The notes: generated by a model from the sequence alone, not told the origin. Shown: positions 54,639-63,243, counted from the stretch's first letter. The stretch is DNA of 64,000 bases from Chromatiaceae bacterium (GCA_013426805.1 JACDZG010000025.1:1-64000), one strand, 5' to 3'. Numbers and translations: made by a program.

Positions 54639-55479
54639 GCCGCACCGCCTCCGGGTTGGCGCCGCGGCGGATCATCTCCAACCGCGCCTCGTGCATGTGC
54701 CCGAACAGGTGCAGCGCAAAGCGCCCGGCGGGGGCGATCTCGCTGTCGCCCAAGGCGCGGGCCTCCGGCGTCAGCCACTCCGGACCCTGGTGGGTGAGCA
54801 GCAGGCAGAGGTCGTGGTCCGCGTGCCGACGGTCGATGCCGTCCGGACAGAGTGCGTGGACCTGGCGCGGGTCCCAGACCAGCTTGCGCTGATAGTCGCC
54901 GGGGCCGAGTTGCAGGAAGGCGGTGTTCAGACCCATGAGCCCGATGCGCCGCTCGCCCTTGGCGATCGTGACGGCCGGGTCGCCGGGGATCTCGCCGGTG
55001 GTGAAGTGCGCCGGGCGGTGCGGGGCGTCGGCCCACCAGTCACGCCAGGCGGCGAAGGCGTGGTTGATGACCCGCCGATAGCTGCCGTCCGGCTGATCCC
55101 AGAACTTGGCGGCGATGCGCGGGAACTGGTCCGGGTCCAGCAGGGCGTCGATGGCCGGATTGTCCTCGGCGGCATTGGGCCGGAACAGGTCATGGTTGCC
55201 CGGCACCGCGACCAGCACCGCGTCACCTGAGCCGAGACGGGTCAGTTGCTCCCAGAGCGGCCCCAGCACCTGCTCCTGTAACCCCTGGAACTGGGCCGAC
55301 TGGCCGGACTGGACCAGGTCACCGGTGAAGAGCACCGCATCCCAGGGGCCGCAGTGCTCGCGCAGCAGGGCCAGGTCATCCAGGAAGGGCTGGCGCAGGG
55401 TCGGCCATAAGCAACCCTGGCCCTTGAGTCCGAAGTGCAGGTCGGTCAGGTGCAGCCAGGCGAAAGTGTCAGCGGGCAT
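54639..55479 (-). pseudogene. Calcineurin-like metallophosphoesterase, 3' truncated at a deletion junction
   Basis: From the ATG at 55479 (MPADTFAWLHLTDLHFG) the protein shows the metallophosphoesterase motifs DLHFG, LFTGDLVQSG, VAVPGNHDLF and HLFGHMHEARL. After GHMH the expected 60-100 further residues of the fold are missing: the sequence runs through RRGANPEAVRLG and meets the Walker A region of the NB-ARC gene in another frame. The frame remains open to 54475 but encodes nonsense there. The simplest explanation is a deletion fusing a phosphoesterase gene to a STAND gene out of frame. Confidence 0.8.
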
Positions 55480-55550
55480 GGCGCGGCTCCGGCGAATTCC
55501 AACAGACAGTTCCGTCAGGATGGTGAGGCGCGGGCGCATCAGGGACACTG

Positions 55551-58500
55551 TCAGGGCGATCGGTTAGACAGGAGTCCCAGCGGGGTGCAGAAGCGCTCCC
55601 GGTCGCGGGGGTCGCCGGCACCGTCGCTCTCGCCCGCGGCGAAGGGGCGGAAACGGTCCAGCACGGCGGCGGGCTTGGGCTGGTCCTTGAAGCGTCCGGT
55701 CAGGGGCGGCGGCCTGGTCAGCAGGTCAGCGACCAGGGGCCGGCCCTGTTCACGGGCCTCCGGGCGCAGGCCGCAGAGGCGGTAGATCGCCTCGATCAGG
55801 TCGTAATGGGCGGCGTGGCTGCCCAAGGCCGCCAGGGCGCGCGCGCGGGCCGGTTCCAGGGGCTCGGCGCCGTCGCCGCCCACCAGGGCATCCATCAACA
55901 AGGCCTCGGCGAAGCGGGCGGCCGACTCGCCGCGGTCCAGTCGCGCCCGCAGGCGTTGGCGTTGCGTCGCCACCGCCTCGGGTTGGTTCAGGGAGAGGGC
56001 CAGCCGCAGCGCTTGGCCGGACTCGTCATCTTCCGCGCTGAAGCCCGTCAGGGCCTGAGCCAGCAGGGCGCGGGCCGCGTCGGGGCGGCACTGTTGCAGA
56101 CGGAGATAACCCAAGTTCATCCTCGGCATAGACGGATCATTCTTATCCGATAGGGCAATCCTCCGCTCGTAAGCTGACTCCGCTTCCTCGCAGCGGCCGT
56201 CCAACGCCAACAAGCTGCCCAGGTTGCTCCAGGGATAGGCATACTTCGGATCAATCTCGGCGGCCTTGCGGTAGGCCGACGCCGCCTCGTCGTGGCGGCC
56301 CAGGTGTTTCGTGAGCAGGTTGCCGAGGTTGTTCCAGGGAAAGGCATTCTTCGGATCAATCTCGGTGGCCTTGCGATAGGCGGACTCCGCTTCGTCGTAG
56401 CGGCCCAGGTGGTTCGTGAGCAGGTTGCCGAGGCCGTTCCAGGGATAGGCAAACTTCGGATCACGCTCGGCGGCCGTGCGATAGGCCGACTCCGCCTCGT
56501 CGTAGCGGCCCAGGTGGTTCGTGAGCAGGTTGCCGAGACCGTACCAGGGATAGGCAAACTTCGGATCAATCTCTGCGGCCTTGCGGTAGGCCGACTCCGC
56601 TTCGTCGTAGCGGCCCAGGTGGTCCGCGAGCAAGTTGCCGAGGCCGTTCCAGGGATAGGCAAACTTCGGATCAAGCTCGGCGGCTTTTCGATAGGCGGAC
56701 TCTGCCTCGTCGTAGCGGCCCAGGTGGTTCGTGAGGAGGTTGCCGAGACTATTCCAATGGTGCGCCTTGTTGGGCGCACGCTCGCAGGCGCGGCGCAACG
56801 CCGCCTCGGCCCTGGCGCCGGCTGCCGGGAGGTTATCCAGAACGAAGGCACCGAGTGTGAAGGACCGGTCAGCCCGCTCCGGCGGGGTGTCGAGCAATGG
56901 GGCAAGCCACTCCAGGGCCAGGTCGGGTGCCGGGGGCTCGCCTTGCATGACCCAGCGGGCCCGGTGGAATCGCCACCAGGGGTCGTCCGGGAACCGGGTC
57001 TGAAACAACGCGGCGGCGCGCTCGGCCAGGTCAGTGGCCGGTCGGTCGAGCCCGGTGAGCAGGCGGTCGCCCGGGTCCTGGTCCGCAGGGGCGACGCGGA
57101 CGGCCTGATCCAGGGCCATGGTGGCGCGGCCCTGGTCGCCCGCTGCCAGCCGCTCACGGGCGACGATCAGCGCGGCCTCCGGCTCGTCGCCGAAGTCGAG
57201 CCGGTGCGGGGTCTGGTCCAGCACCAGGGCCGCCAGGCGCTCACCGGCAACCGATTGATCGGGTAGGACGATGCCGGCCCAGGATTGGGCGTGCTGGAGC
57301 ATCACCTTGATGAGTTCCGCCCGGTGCTGCGGTCCTGTCTCCCACAAGCGCATCCACTTTTCGCGCTCCACGTCCAGGATTCGAACCAACTCATCGAACT
57401 GGAATTGAGAGATCCGGGTACCCGCCTCAATGATCTTTTGCGTTTCGTCCGGCGTCAGCGAGGTGCTCCAGGCCAGCCGCTCCAGGTACCCAGGCAGGTC
57501 GATTTCGATCCCCGCCGCCACCCGAACCCCCGCCAGCCAGGCGTCCCGCGCCTCCTGTTCCGCGGGTAGGTCGTAGGGCCAATCCCAGGGCGGCAGGTTG
57601 ATATAGGGGTTCGCGGTGGGCACCAGTGCGCCCCCATCGGCAGCGGTCTGATCGCGCTGGGCAGGTTCTTGCTCGGGCGCCGTCGCCGGCAACAGCCGCA
57701 GTGCCCGACCCCGCGCCTCGGCCAGCACCTCATCCTTGATGTCGTCTTTGTCCAGACTCCCATCCAGATCATGCGCAATGGCCCTGACCTCCCTGGCATA
57801 GAGCGCCTTCGGATAGTCGAGCAGTACCGGCTGGTCGCTGATGGCGAGCAGCGGGGTGTAGTGCAGGCTGAAGCTCGGCGGTGCGGCCTCGCGGCGGCCA
57901 TAGCGGTCCAGGCGCATGGACTCGCCCAGTTCGCGGTGGGCGCGTTCCAGCGCCGCGAGCACCGCGGCGTCCTCGCCGGCCGGGACTGGCGAGAGGACCA
58001 GCGTCAGGTGCAGCGGGAAGGCGCCGATGGGGATGCGCTCGCGTTGCAGCGCCTCGATGGTCAGGCGCAGGCCGCGCAGGTTCTGGTCGTTGAGCCCGCT
58101 GACCAGCACCATGCGGTCGGCCAGGTAGCCGAGGCTCAAGTCCACCAGCTCGTTGAAGCCGGTGCGGGCGTCCACCAGCAGCAGATCGATGGCGCAGCCG
58201 GCGCCGGGCTGGCCCGCCGGGATGCGCCACTGTGCCAAATCCTGACGCAGATGCCGGGCGAGGGCGCGAAAGGCGGTCTGGCCCGGGTCCTCATCCGGAC
58301 GGCCCTGGGGGGCGGGGATGGCCTCCAACATGGACGCGCCGCCCTGCGGGACGGGCTGCGTGTAGGCGCCGGAGCCGGCGTCGATCACCAGCACGCGCCC
58401 GGTCGTCACCTTGCCCTGGGGCAGCGGCACCGAGCGCAGCAGCAGATGCGGCGGCAGCAGGGCGATCTGCTCCGGTGCGCCGCCCGCGGTGCCGACCTGA

Positions 58501-58727
58501 TCGGCGCGGAAGACGTTGAGCAGGTCGGCCATGCCCAGACCGCGCCCGCGCGGGTCCAGATAGTCGGCATCGCGCAGCAGCGGGGAATAGCTGAGGCCCG
58601 GGGCGGACAGATCCAGATCCATCAGTGCGACCACCCGCCCTTCGGTCGCCCACTGCATCGCCAGGTTGACCAGGAGCGCGGTACGGCCGACGCCGCCCTT
58701 GAAGGAGAAGAAGCTGATGATCTTCAT
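55551..58727 (-). CDS. KGGVGR-motif ParA/MinD-like ATPase with C-terminal TPR array
   Basis: This 1058-residue protein opens with a deviant Walker A of the KGGVGR variety (FFSFKGGVGRTALLVNLA) and ALMDLDLSAPG, typical of the SIMIBI ParA/MinD class. VLVIDAGSGAYTQP and DLLLVDARTGFNELVDLSLGY follow. The middle (about 380-640) is a helical region. Residues about 655-840 hold five to six near-identical 35-residue TPR units (LGRYDEAESAYRKAAEIDP type). KGGVGR ATPases are associated with STAND, FGE and TPR proteins in bacterial conflict systems. The ATG overlaps the upstream stop by 4 bases (ATGA). Confidence 0.85.
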   Translation of the reverse strand: MKIISFFSFKGGVGRTALLVNLAMQWATEGRVVALMDLDLSAPGLSYSPLLRDADYLDPRGRGLGMADLLNVFRADQVGTAGGAPEQIALLPPHLLLRSVPLPQGKVTTGRVLVIDAGSGAYTQPVPQGGASMLEAIPAPQGRPDEDPGQTAFRALARHLRQDLAQWRIPAGQPGAGCAIDLLLVDARTGFNELVDLSLGYLADRMVLVSGLNDQNLRGLRLTIEALQRERIPIGAFPLHLTLVLSPVPAGEDAAVLAALERAHRELGESMRLDRYGRREAAPPSFSLHYTPLLAISDQPVLLDYPKALYAREVRAIAHDLDGSLDKDDIKDEVLAEARGRALRLLPATAPEQEPAQRDQTAADGGALVPTANPYINLPPWDWPYDLPAEQEARDAWLAGVRVAAGIEIDLPGYLERLAWSTSLTPDETQKIIEAGTRISQFQFDELVRILDVEREKWMRLWETGPQHRAELIKVMLQHAQSWAGIVLPDQSVAGERLAALVLDQTPHRLDFGDEPEAALIVARERLAAGDQGRATMALDQAVRVAPADQDPGDRLLTGLDRPATDLAERAAALFQTRFPDDPWWRFHRARWVMQGEPPAPDLALEWLAPLLDTPPERADRSFTLGAFVLDNLPAAGARAEAALRRACERAPNKAHHWNSLGNLLTNHLGRYDEAESAYRKAAELDPKFAYPWNGLGNLLADHLGRYDEAESAYRKAAEIDPKFAYPWYGLGNLLTNHLGRYDEAESAYRTAAERDPKFAYPWNGLGNLLTNHLGRYDEAESAYRKATEIDPKNAFPWNNLGNLLTKHLGRHDEAASAYRKAAEIDPKYAYPWSNLGSLLALDGRCEEAESAYERRIALSDKNDPSMPRMNLGYLRLQQCRPDAARALLAQALTGFSAEDDESGQALRLALSLNQPEAVATQRQRLRARLDRGESAARFAEALLMDALVGGDGAEPLEPARARALAALGSHAAHYDLIEAIYRLCGLRPEAREQGRPLVADLLTRPPPLTGRFKDQPKPAAVLDRFRPFAAGESDGAGDPRDRERFCTPLGLLSNRSP
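56216..56760. repeat. 105-bp tandem repeats encoding TPR units
   Basis: Five copies of a 105-bp unit recur at exact spacing (the TTGCCGAG box starts near 56320, 56425, 56530, 56635 and 56740), with a more diverged sixth at the left. Units differ at few positions, so they expanded or were homogenised recently. Confidence 0.9.
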
Positions 58728-59680
58728 GCGATGCGTTGCTCCCGGGTGTCACGCCGCTCGATCAGGTCCTTGACGTTGGGCCGCGCGGTCTCGGGCAGGC
58801 CCCACTCGCGCAGGCTGCGCTGGTAAAGCAGGCGCTCCGCGTCCGCGTCGGCCCGGTTGCCGGCGGCCGAGCGTTCGTCCGCCGTGGCGAGAAACCGGGT
58901 GAATTCATCCTGCCAGTCGGGGTTCGCGGTCATCGCCATCCCCAACTCCCAACACTGCCCGAGCCAGCGCCGCCGCAAGACCGGCAGCACGGCGCCGCAG
59001 CGGACCGTGACGCGCACACCCTCGCGCAGCCCGCGGCGGCCGGCCAGTTCGGGGTGGACTTTGAGCAGGGCGCGGAAGGCGAGCAGCAAAAAGGCGAAGC
59101 GGTCCTCGCAGGCAGGCTCGCCGGTGGTTTCGGCAAGGGTCTCGCCCCACAGGTCCACGACCTTGGCCCGCACGGACTGGTTGAGGTCCCCGCACCGGGG
59201 TGGGGTGACGGCCAGCCACAGGTCGAGCACCCGGGCGGCATGGCGTAGCACCGCGCCGTCCAACTGGATCAGGCTGGTCAGCGGTTTGGGAAAGAAGTCA
59301 TCGAGCAGACCCCAGAGCCCCCAGCGCAGGAAGCGCGCCTGGTCCGGCCGGTTGGCGATTTGTGTGTAGCCCATCAGCGGGCCGAGCAGGTCCAGTACGG
59401 CGGTGTCGGGCCGCTCCTGGGCCAGTTGTCCCACCAGGAGCCGGGCGACGGCGGCGCGCAGGGAGTCCCGGGCCGGTTCGTCCTCGGACAGCGACTGGTA
59501 AAGGTGGTAGAGGAGCAGGTTGGCGTCCGGCTCCTCGCGCCCCAGGGGCGGGGAGACGATGCCCTCCACCGGCTCCTGGCTGCCGCTGACGCGCGCCAGG
59601 ATCAGGGCCTCCAACGGGTCGGCGCGGCGCTCCCGGACCACGTCCGACAGGTGGCGCAGATAATCGGTTTGGGCGCTCAT
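58724..59680 (-). CDS. Unknown protein of the KGGVGR operon
   Basis: I do not recognise the family. The 318-residue protein is mostly helical and Leu/Ala/Arg rich, without signal peptide or membrane helix. A C-terminal DLIERRDTREQRIA is basic. It overlaps both neighbours by 4 bases (ATGA at each end), so it is translationally coupled within a tight operon. It may be an adaptor or specificity component for the KGGVGR ATPase. Confidence 0.8.
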   Translation of the reverse strand: MSAQTDYLRHLSDVVRERRADPLEALILARVSGSQEPVEGIVSPPLGREEPDANLLLYHLYQSLSEDEPARDSLRAAVARLLVGQLAQERPDTAVLDLLGPLMGYTQIANRPDQARFLRWGLWGLLDDFFPKPLTSLIQLDGAVLRHAARVLDLWLAVTPPRCGDLNQSVRAKVVDLWGETLAETTGEPACEDRFAFLLLAFRALLKVHPELAGRRGLREGVRVTVRCGAVLPVLRRRWLGQCWELGMAMTANPDWQDEFTRFLATADERSAAGNRADADAERLLYQRSLREWGLPETARPNVKDLIERRDTREQRIA

Positions 59681-60486
59681 GACACGGCCTTCAGGCGGCG
59701 CATCGGCAGTGGGTTGATGGTGATCTGCGTATCCTCGGTGCCGACCGACTCATAGTCCTGGGAGCGGGCGACGGTCTCCGGGCGCGGGGTCCGGCCGCGG
59801 CCGACCGGGACCGTTTGGCCATAGGGCTTACCGGTGAGTTCGGGGCAAAAGCGCGTCTCCGTGCAGAAACCATCGACCGCTGTCGGCTTGAAGAAGGGAC
59901 CGGCGATGGCGTCGCTCGGCAGGATCAGTTCCACCGCGAGCCCGTCGGCCAGCGCGCGGTCGATCTCGTGCTGGGGCAGCGCCAATTCTTCCATGTAGCG
60001 CTGGGGGTCGAGGCGGCTCGGTGCATCGGCGGCGTCGAAGGTCCACCAAGTGGTGGGGACCGGGCCGGTGCTGCCGTTGAGTCCGGTAATGGGCACGACG
60101 GCGGGGCCTGGCTGGCGCTTGAGTGCGTCCCTGATCGCGTGGGCGGAGCCGGCCGCGTCGGCGCCCCCACGGTTGCGGTGGTAGCTCGCGAAGCTGGTCG
60201 CCGAGAGGACGCGCCGCAGGGCCGTCGGCGGGCGCGGCGCCGCGCGGCTGAGTGCCGGGCACAGCACCGAGCGATGCTCCGCCATGATGGGTTCCAGGTG
60301 CTCGACCCGCTCCAGCGCTCGCGCCTGGCAGGCATCCGCCAAGGCATCCGCAAGCGGGGGACCGATGTTACCGTGCGGGTTGTCGCTCGGGTGGTGCAGA
60401 TCGCGCAGGAGATTCTCAACGGCCTGAAGTAGGTCGGCGGCGCAGTGTTGCGCGAAGCTCCTCAGCCTGTCCTTGCAACGGTCCAT
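59677..60486 (-). CDS. Unknown first protein of the KGGVGR operon
   Basis: I do not recognise the family. The 269-residue protein has a helical N-terminal part (MDRCKDRLRSFAQHCAADLL) and a C-terminal part with mixed motifs (TWWTFDAADAPSR, VELILPSDAIAGPFFKP, TVPVGRGRTPRPETV). It is cytoplasmic by appearance. It starts the operon after a region with palindromes and overlaps the next gene by 4 bases. Confidence 0.78.
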   Translation of the reverse strand: MDRCKDRLRSFAQHCAADLLQAVENLLRDLHHPSDNPHGNIGPPLADALADACQARALERVEHLEPIMAEHRSVLCPALSRAAPRPPTALRRVLSATSFASYHRNRGGADAAGSAHAIRDALKRQPGPAVVPITGLNGSTGPVPTTWWTFDAADAPSRLDPQRYMEELALPQHEIDRALADGLAVELILPSDAIAGPFFKPTAVDGFCTETRFCPELTGKPYGQTVPVGRGRTPRPETVARSQDYESVGTEDTQITINPLPMRRLKAVS

Positions 60487-60604
60487 GGTCGGTCTTGCCT
60501 CGTCGCGGGATGGTCAGTCGGTTCGTCGTTGAGCAGGGCCATGACGGTGTCCGAATCTAACGTCTTGTCGTTCGGGTGGGGCGCGGCTGAATTCTACACC
60601 GCGG

Positions 60605-60624
60605 GTCTTGCGCAAGACACGTGT
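60605..60624. promoter_or_regulatory. Overlapping palindromes upstream of the KGGVGR operon
   Basis: A perfect 14-bp palindrome GTCTTGC-GCAAGAC (60605-60618) is directly followed by ACACGTGT (60617-60624), another palindrome. It lies 120 bases upstream of the operon's first gene and at the start of a plus-strand remnant ORF. It looks like an operator, possibly of a vanished toxin-antitoxin locus. Confidence 0.45.
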
Positions 60625-60851
60625 ACCTTCATGTCGGGCAGCACGCCCTCGATGGCGCGCAACTGCGCACCGCCATCGCCAAGGGGGCCGTCGGCGGCCC
60701 TTGGGAGGGGGAGTTTCCGCGGTACGCGTGGTACAAGACGAGGGACACCGTTTATGAGGCCCGGCTGGTCAACCGCACACAGGGCACCTACAAAGGCTAT
60801 GGCCTGCTGCGGACCGAGTGGCCCAAGGACATCGAAACCTGCGATGAGTGA
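60621..60851 (+). CDS. Small unknown protein overlapping the ImmA/IrrE remnant
   Basis: A GTG-started frame encodes about 76 residues with non-random composition (VGGPWEGEFPRYAWYK, VYEARLVNRTQGTYKGYGLL). It may be the last part of a longer protein. Its stop overlaps the start of the following remnant by 8 bases, as in a toxin/antitoxin-like or regulator pair. Function unknown. Confidence 0.45.
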   Translation: MYLHVGQHALDGAQLRTAIAKGAVGGPWEGEFPRYAWYKTRDTVYEARLVNRTQGTYKGYGLLRTEWPKDIETCDE

Positions 60852-61147
60852 GTTGTGCTTCGATCTCGAATGGGAGCGGGTGGACGGCAGCCACGGCGAT
60901 GAGTTGCCGGCAACCGCCGGGGACGCCATCCGCCCTCGTGACTGTCGCCAGGACCGACCGGCAGAAATGCAACCGCGCGTTCGCCGCCGAGTTCCTGGCG
61001 CCGGCGCAGTGGATCCGCGAGCGGATCGACGGCAGCCAGGTCAGCCCCGACGAGATGGACGATTGGGCGCAGGAGCTTGGGGTGTCGACCGTGGTGGTGG
61101 GGCACCAGATTGAGAACCATCGTTTGGCAGAAGTTGCGGGGTTTTGA
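60844..61147 (+). pseudogene. Degenerate ImmA/IrrE-type metallopeptidase gene
   Basis: From the ATG at 60844 the frame encodes ELCFDLEWERVDGSHGDEL and then shifts near 60930. The other frame continues with CNRAFAAEFLAPAQWIRERI, ELGVSTVVVGHQIENHRLAE, which matches the C-terminal end of ImmA/IrrE-family proteins. The HExxH zinc site is gone. It is a frameshifted and internally deleted remnant. Confidence 0.65.
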
Positions 61148-61226
61148 CCGGCGTCGCCAGGTTACGTGTTCCTTCCTGCGCGGGCTGGCATCGTGCCAGT
61201 ATCGAATTTACGAGGCTCATGATCGG

Positions 61227-61685
61227 CTAATCGATGATTTCAATATCAACGAACCGCATCTTGTTCTGGGGGTTGCGCGTGGTCTTGACCACCACTCGAC
61301 GATTGACCATCGGTCCGATAACGTCATCGACGGTGTCCTGAAGGCCCTCGACGCGGGTCGGTACGTCATCCACAACAATCTCCAGCCAATCCTGGTCCAA
61401 GTGAACGGCGCGCAGAGTCCCGCGCAGTTCATCCGGAACATCTGCGACCTTGGCTTGTAGGGGAGACATGCTGCGCAAGTTCTTCTTGATGTTTCCCCGT
61501 GATTCAACACCGAGACACACCGGAGTGTCGTTGCCGGTGGTTCGGAACTCAATTTGCTCGAAAGTCTTGCCAGTTGGAGCCAGCTTCCGTGCGAGCTGCA
61601 AGAAGGTGCTTCTATAGCTCTTGTCCGGCACAAGATTTTCCAATGCGGCTGCGTCATCCGCCGCAGATGCTCTTACGATCTCCAA
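61227..61685 (-). CDS. Unknown protein 3 of a three-gene cassette
   Basis: The 152-residue protein starts MEIVRASAADDAAALENLV and contains GKTFEQIEFRTTG, RAVHLDQDWLEIVVDD and TVDDVIGPMVNRRVVVKTTR, which look like conserved globular sequence. No known domain is recognised. It lies 14 bases downstream of the helical-repeat protein, in the same operon. Confidence 0.75.
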   Translation of the reverse strand: MEIVRASAADDAAALENLVPDKSYRSTFLQLARKLAPTGKTFEQIEFRTTGNDTPVCLGVESRGNIKKNLRSMSPLQAKVADVPDELRGTLRAVHLDQDWLEIVVDDVPTRVEGLQDTVDDVIGPMVNRRVVVKTTRNPQNKMRFVDIEIID

Positions 61686-61699
61686 GAAATGCTGAGCGA

Positions 61700-62047
61700 T
61701 TAAGTGACGCCCGCGGCACGCTTCGCTGCTTCAGTCCAGATCGCCTGGACGAGATTTCTTAAGTCTGCACGCGCAAATTCCGGGATATTTGGATCCCCAA
61801 GCATGGAATACGCAAGCTGCTCAGCTTGATCGTAATCTTCTGCCTTGAACCAAAGAGCCACGGCACTTACAGCGGTAATCCCCCTTGTTCTAGCCTTAGC
61901 GACATCGAGCCGATCCAAGGCGCGCCGTTCGGCTTGCGCGGCCTGCCTGAATAAATCGTAAGCTCTGTCTTTGTCGCCTACATTAAGGGCTAGGTGAGCC
62001 TCCATAGAAAATTGCTCACTCTCTCTGTGTAGTTCAGTCCAGGTCAT
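61700..62047 (-). CDS. Small TPR-like helical protein of a three-gene cassette
   Basis: The 115-residue protein looks like two to three TPR-like helical hairpins (ALNVGDKDRAYDLFRQAAQA, then AEDYDQAEQLAYSML). Its ATG overlaps the upstream stop by 4 bases (ATGA). It probably acts as an adaptor between the other two cassette proteins; function unknown. Confidence 0.78.
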   Translation of the reverse strand: MTWTELHRESEQFSMEAHLALNVGDKDRAYDLFRQAAQAERRALDRLDVAKARTRGITAVSAVALWFKAEDYDQAEQLAYSMLGDPNIPEFARADLRNLVQAIWTEAAKRAAGVT

Positions 62048-62598
62048 AGCTGGTCACCCACTTTCTGGATCACTACTGCTTTCTCCCGAAATCCAACGAC
62101 CGACGCAATGGCAGGCAAATTACTCACACCCTTCCTGGTTTGCTCAATCTTCTGCCGAAGGCGTGCCGTGATCGTCGCCTGGTTGCCCGTGTCGACTCCG
62201 GAAACTTCGAGTCGATAGCAATTTTCGAGGTCATCAGGATCAGATCCTATAGGAGCAACGTACCAGTCCGCACCAACCAGTGTCTCAGCGCGTCGTACCG
62301 CAACCAGTTGACTCTTGACCTCTATCGTCGCTAAGCTCACTCCGTATGCGCCCGCCTCTGTTGTGTCGATTTGGTTGGCCCACGCCCTCACGACGCGATC
62401 AGTCGGTCGGGGAAATTCGAGTGCTTCTGCACTGAATTCGCCATCGCAGGTAATATTCAGATGTACCGGCGAATCATGGTGCCTGCTGAAGCAAACGGAC
62501 GCAGCATCAAGATAGGTGCCACTGATGCTCTCTGTTAGGCCTGTATGGCGTTCATGCAGTCCGTCGAGTCGCATCGCCGCCTCAGACCGATCGTTCAC
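62044..62598 (-). CDS. Unknown protein 1 of a three-gene cassette
   Basis: This protein of about 184 residues has conserved-looking motifs (LHERHTGLTESISGTYLDAA, EAGAYGVSLATIEVKSQLVA, LVGADWYVAPIGSDPDDLEN, SNLPAIASVVGFREKAV). No known domain is recognised. The GTG at 62598 has TGGAG upstream and is preferred over a frame extension to 62646. It is the first gene of the operon; I have an impression that similar trios recur in other bacteria but cannot verify it here. Confidence 0.75.
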   Translation of the reverse strand: MNDRSEAAMRLDGLHERHTGLTESISGTYLDAASVCFSRHHDSPVHLNITCDGEFSAEALEFPRPTDRVVRAWANQIDTTEAGAYGVSLATIEVKSQLVAVRRAETLVGADWYVAPIGSDPDDLENCYRLEVSGVDTGNQATITARLRQKIEQTRKGVSNLPAIASVVGFREKAVVIQKVGDQL

Positions 62599-62769
62599 AT
62601 GGGACTCCAGCGAGAAAAACAAGAACTTAAATAAGCGGCGAGCCACACGACGGCGTCTAGGGTAGACTCGTCACGAAGCATGGCAGATGCTGTCGTGGCG
62701 TAGGTACTCGGGTAAGCACCCGGTGTCCGGTTGGTTACCCCGGTGCGGGCGTATGCTGGCCCGCCTACG

Positions 62770-62951
62770 AAGGAAAAGCAAATTGATCGGTCGAAGGGAT
62801 CGCGATGGTGCAGCGGCAAGGCGGCTGCGGTTTCCGCGTGGTTGAGGGTGATGTGCAGGTGCTGGAATCCCTCTTCGGCAATAATCGAGATCAGGCCGGA
62901 GATCAGAACATTGGTGTCAACAATGGCGCGCACGCTCGCTTCGCACCTCAT
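62770..62951 (-). pseudogene. PIN-domain toxin remnant (VapC-like) with internal deletion
   Basis: The start MRCEASVRAIVDTNVLISGL carries the first PIN acidic residue. It then jumps to IAEEGFQHLHITLNHAETAA and LPLHHRDPFDRSI, which are from the C-terminal part of PIN toxins. The central region of about 90 residues with further metal ligands and the true C-terminus are missing. The start overlaps the antitoxin gene. Confidence 0.8.
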
Positions 62952-63171
62952 CGACCAGGCGGGCGATCTCGGACGGATCGAGCGGGTCCTCATCAGCGAC
63001 CTGGCGCAGTCGTTCGACCATGGATTCCAGCGCGTCCCTGGCCTCGGCCTGATCGGCCGATTCGACGACGATTCCGCCTTTGATCGGGCGCACCCGTACG
63101 CGGCGGGCCAGGCCACCCAGGTACTCCGGTGGGATCAGTAACCCACGGTCCTCGATCTGCAAGGGATTCAT
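62917..63171 (-). CDS. Antitoxin-like protein (VapB-type)
   Basis: The 84-residue protein (MNPLQIEDRGLLIPPEYLGG, then RRVRVRPIKGGIVVESADQA) resembles a small AbrB/VapB-like antitoxin with a helical toxin-binding tail (ESMVERLRQVADEDPLD). Its toxin partner directly downstream is deleted, so this is an orphan antitoxin. Confidence 0.7.
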   Translation of the reverse strand: MNPLQIEDRGLLIPPEYLGGLARRVRVRPIKGGIVVESADQAEARDALESMVERLRQVADEDPLDPSEIARLVDEVRSERARHC

Positions 63172-63243
63172 GTGTCTGACTCGTTTAGGGATGGGTTGAC
63201 TGCTCGATTGTACCCCGTCCGAGTCGGGTGTCTGTGGCCGAAT

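Noticed and set aside
54630-54645. Programmed ribosomal frameshift between phosphoesterase and NB-ARC parts
   Set aside because: No slippery heptamer with a downstream structure is evident, and residues expected at both domain edges are missing, which fits a deletion better.
56216-56760. Regular repeats considered as a CRISPR array
   Set aside because: The 105-bp units are contiguous, without spacers, and encode TPR motifs in frame.
57669-58826. Plus-strand frame antisense to the KGGVGR ATPase gene
   Set aside because: Gln/Ala/Arg-rich shadow with no recognisable motif, opposite a clear ATPase domain.
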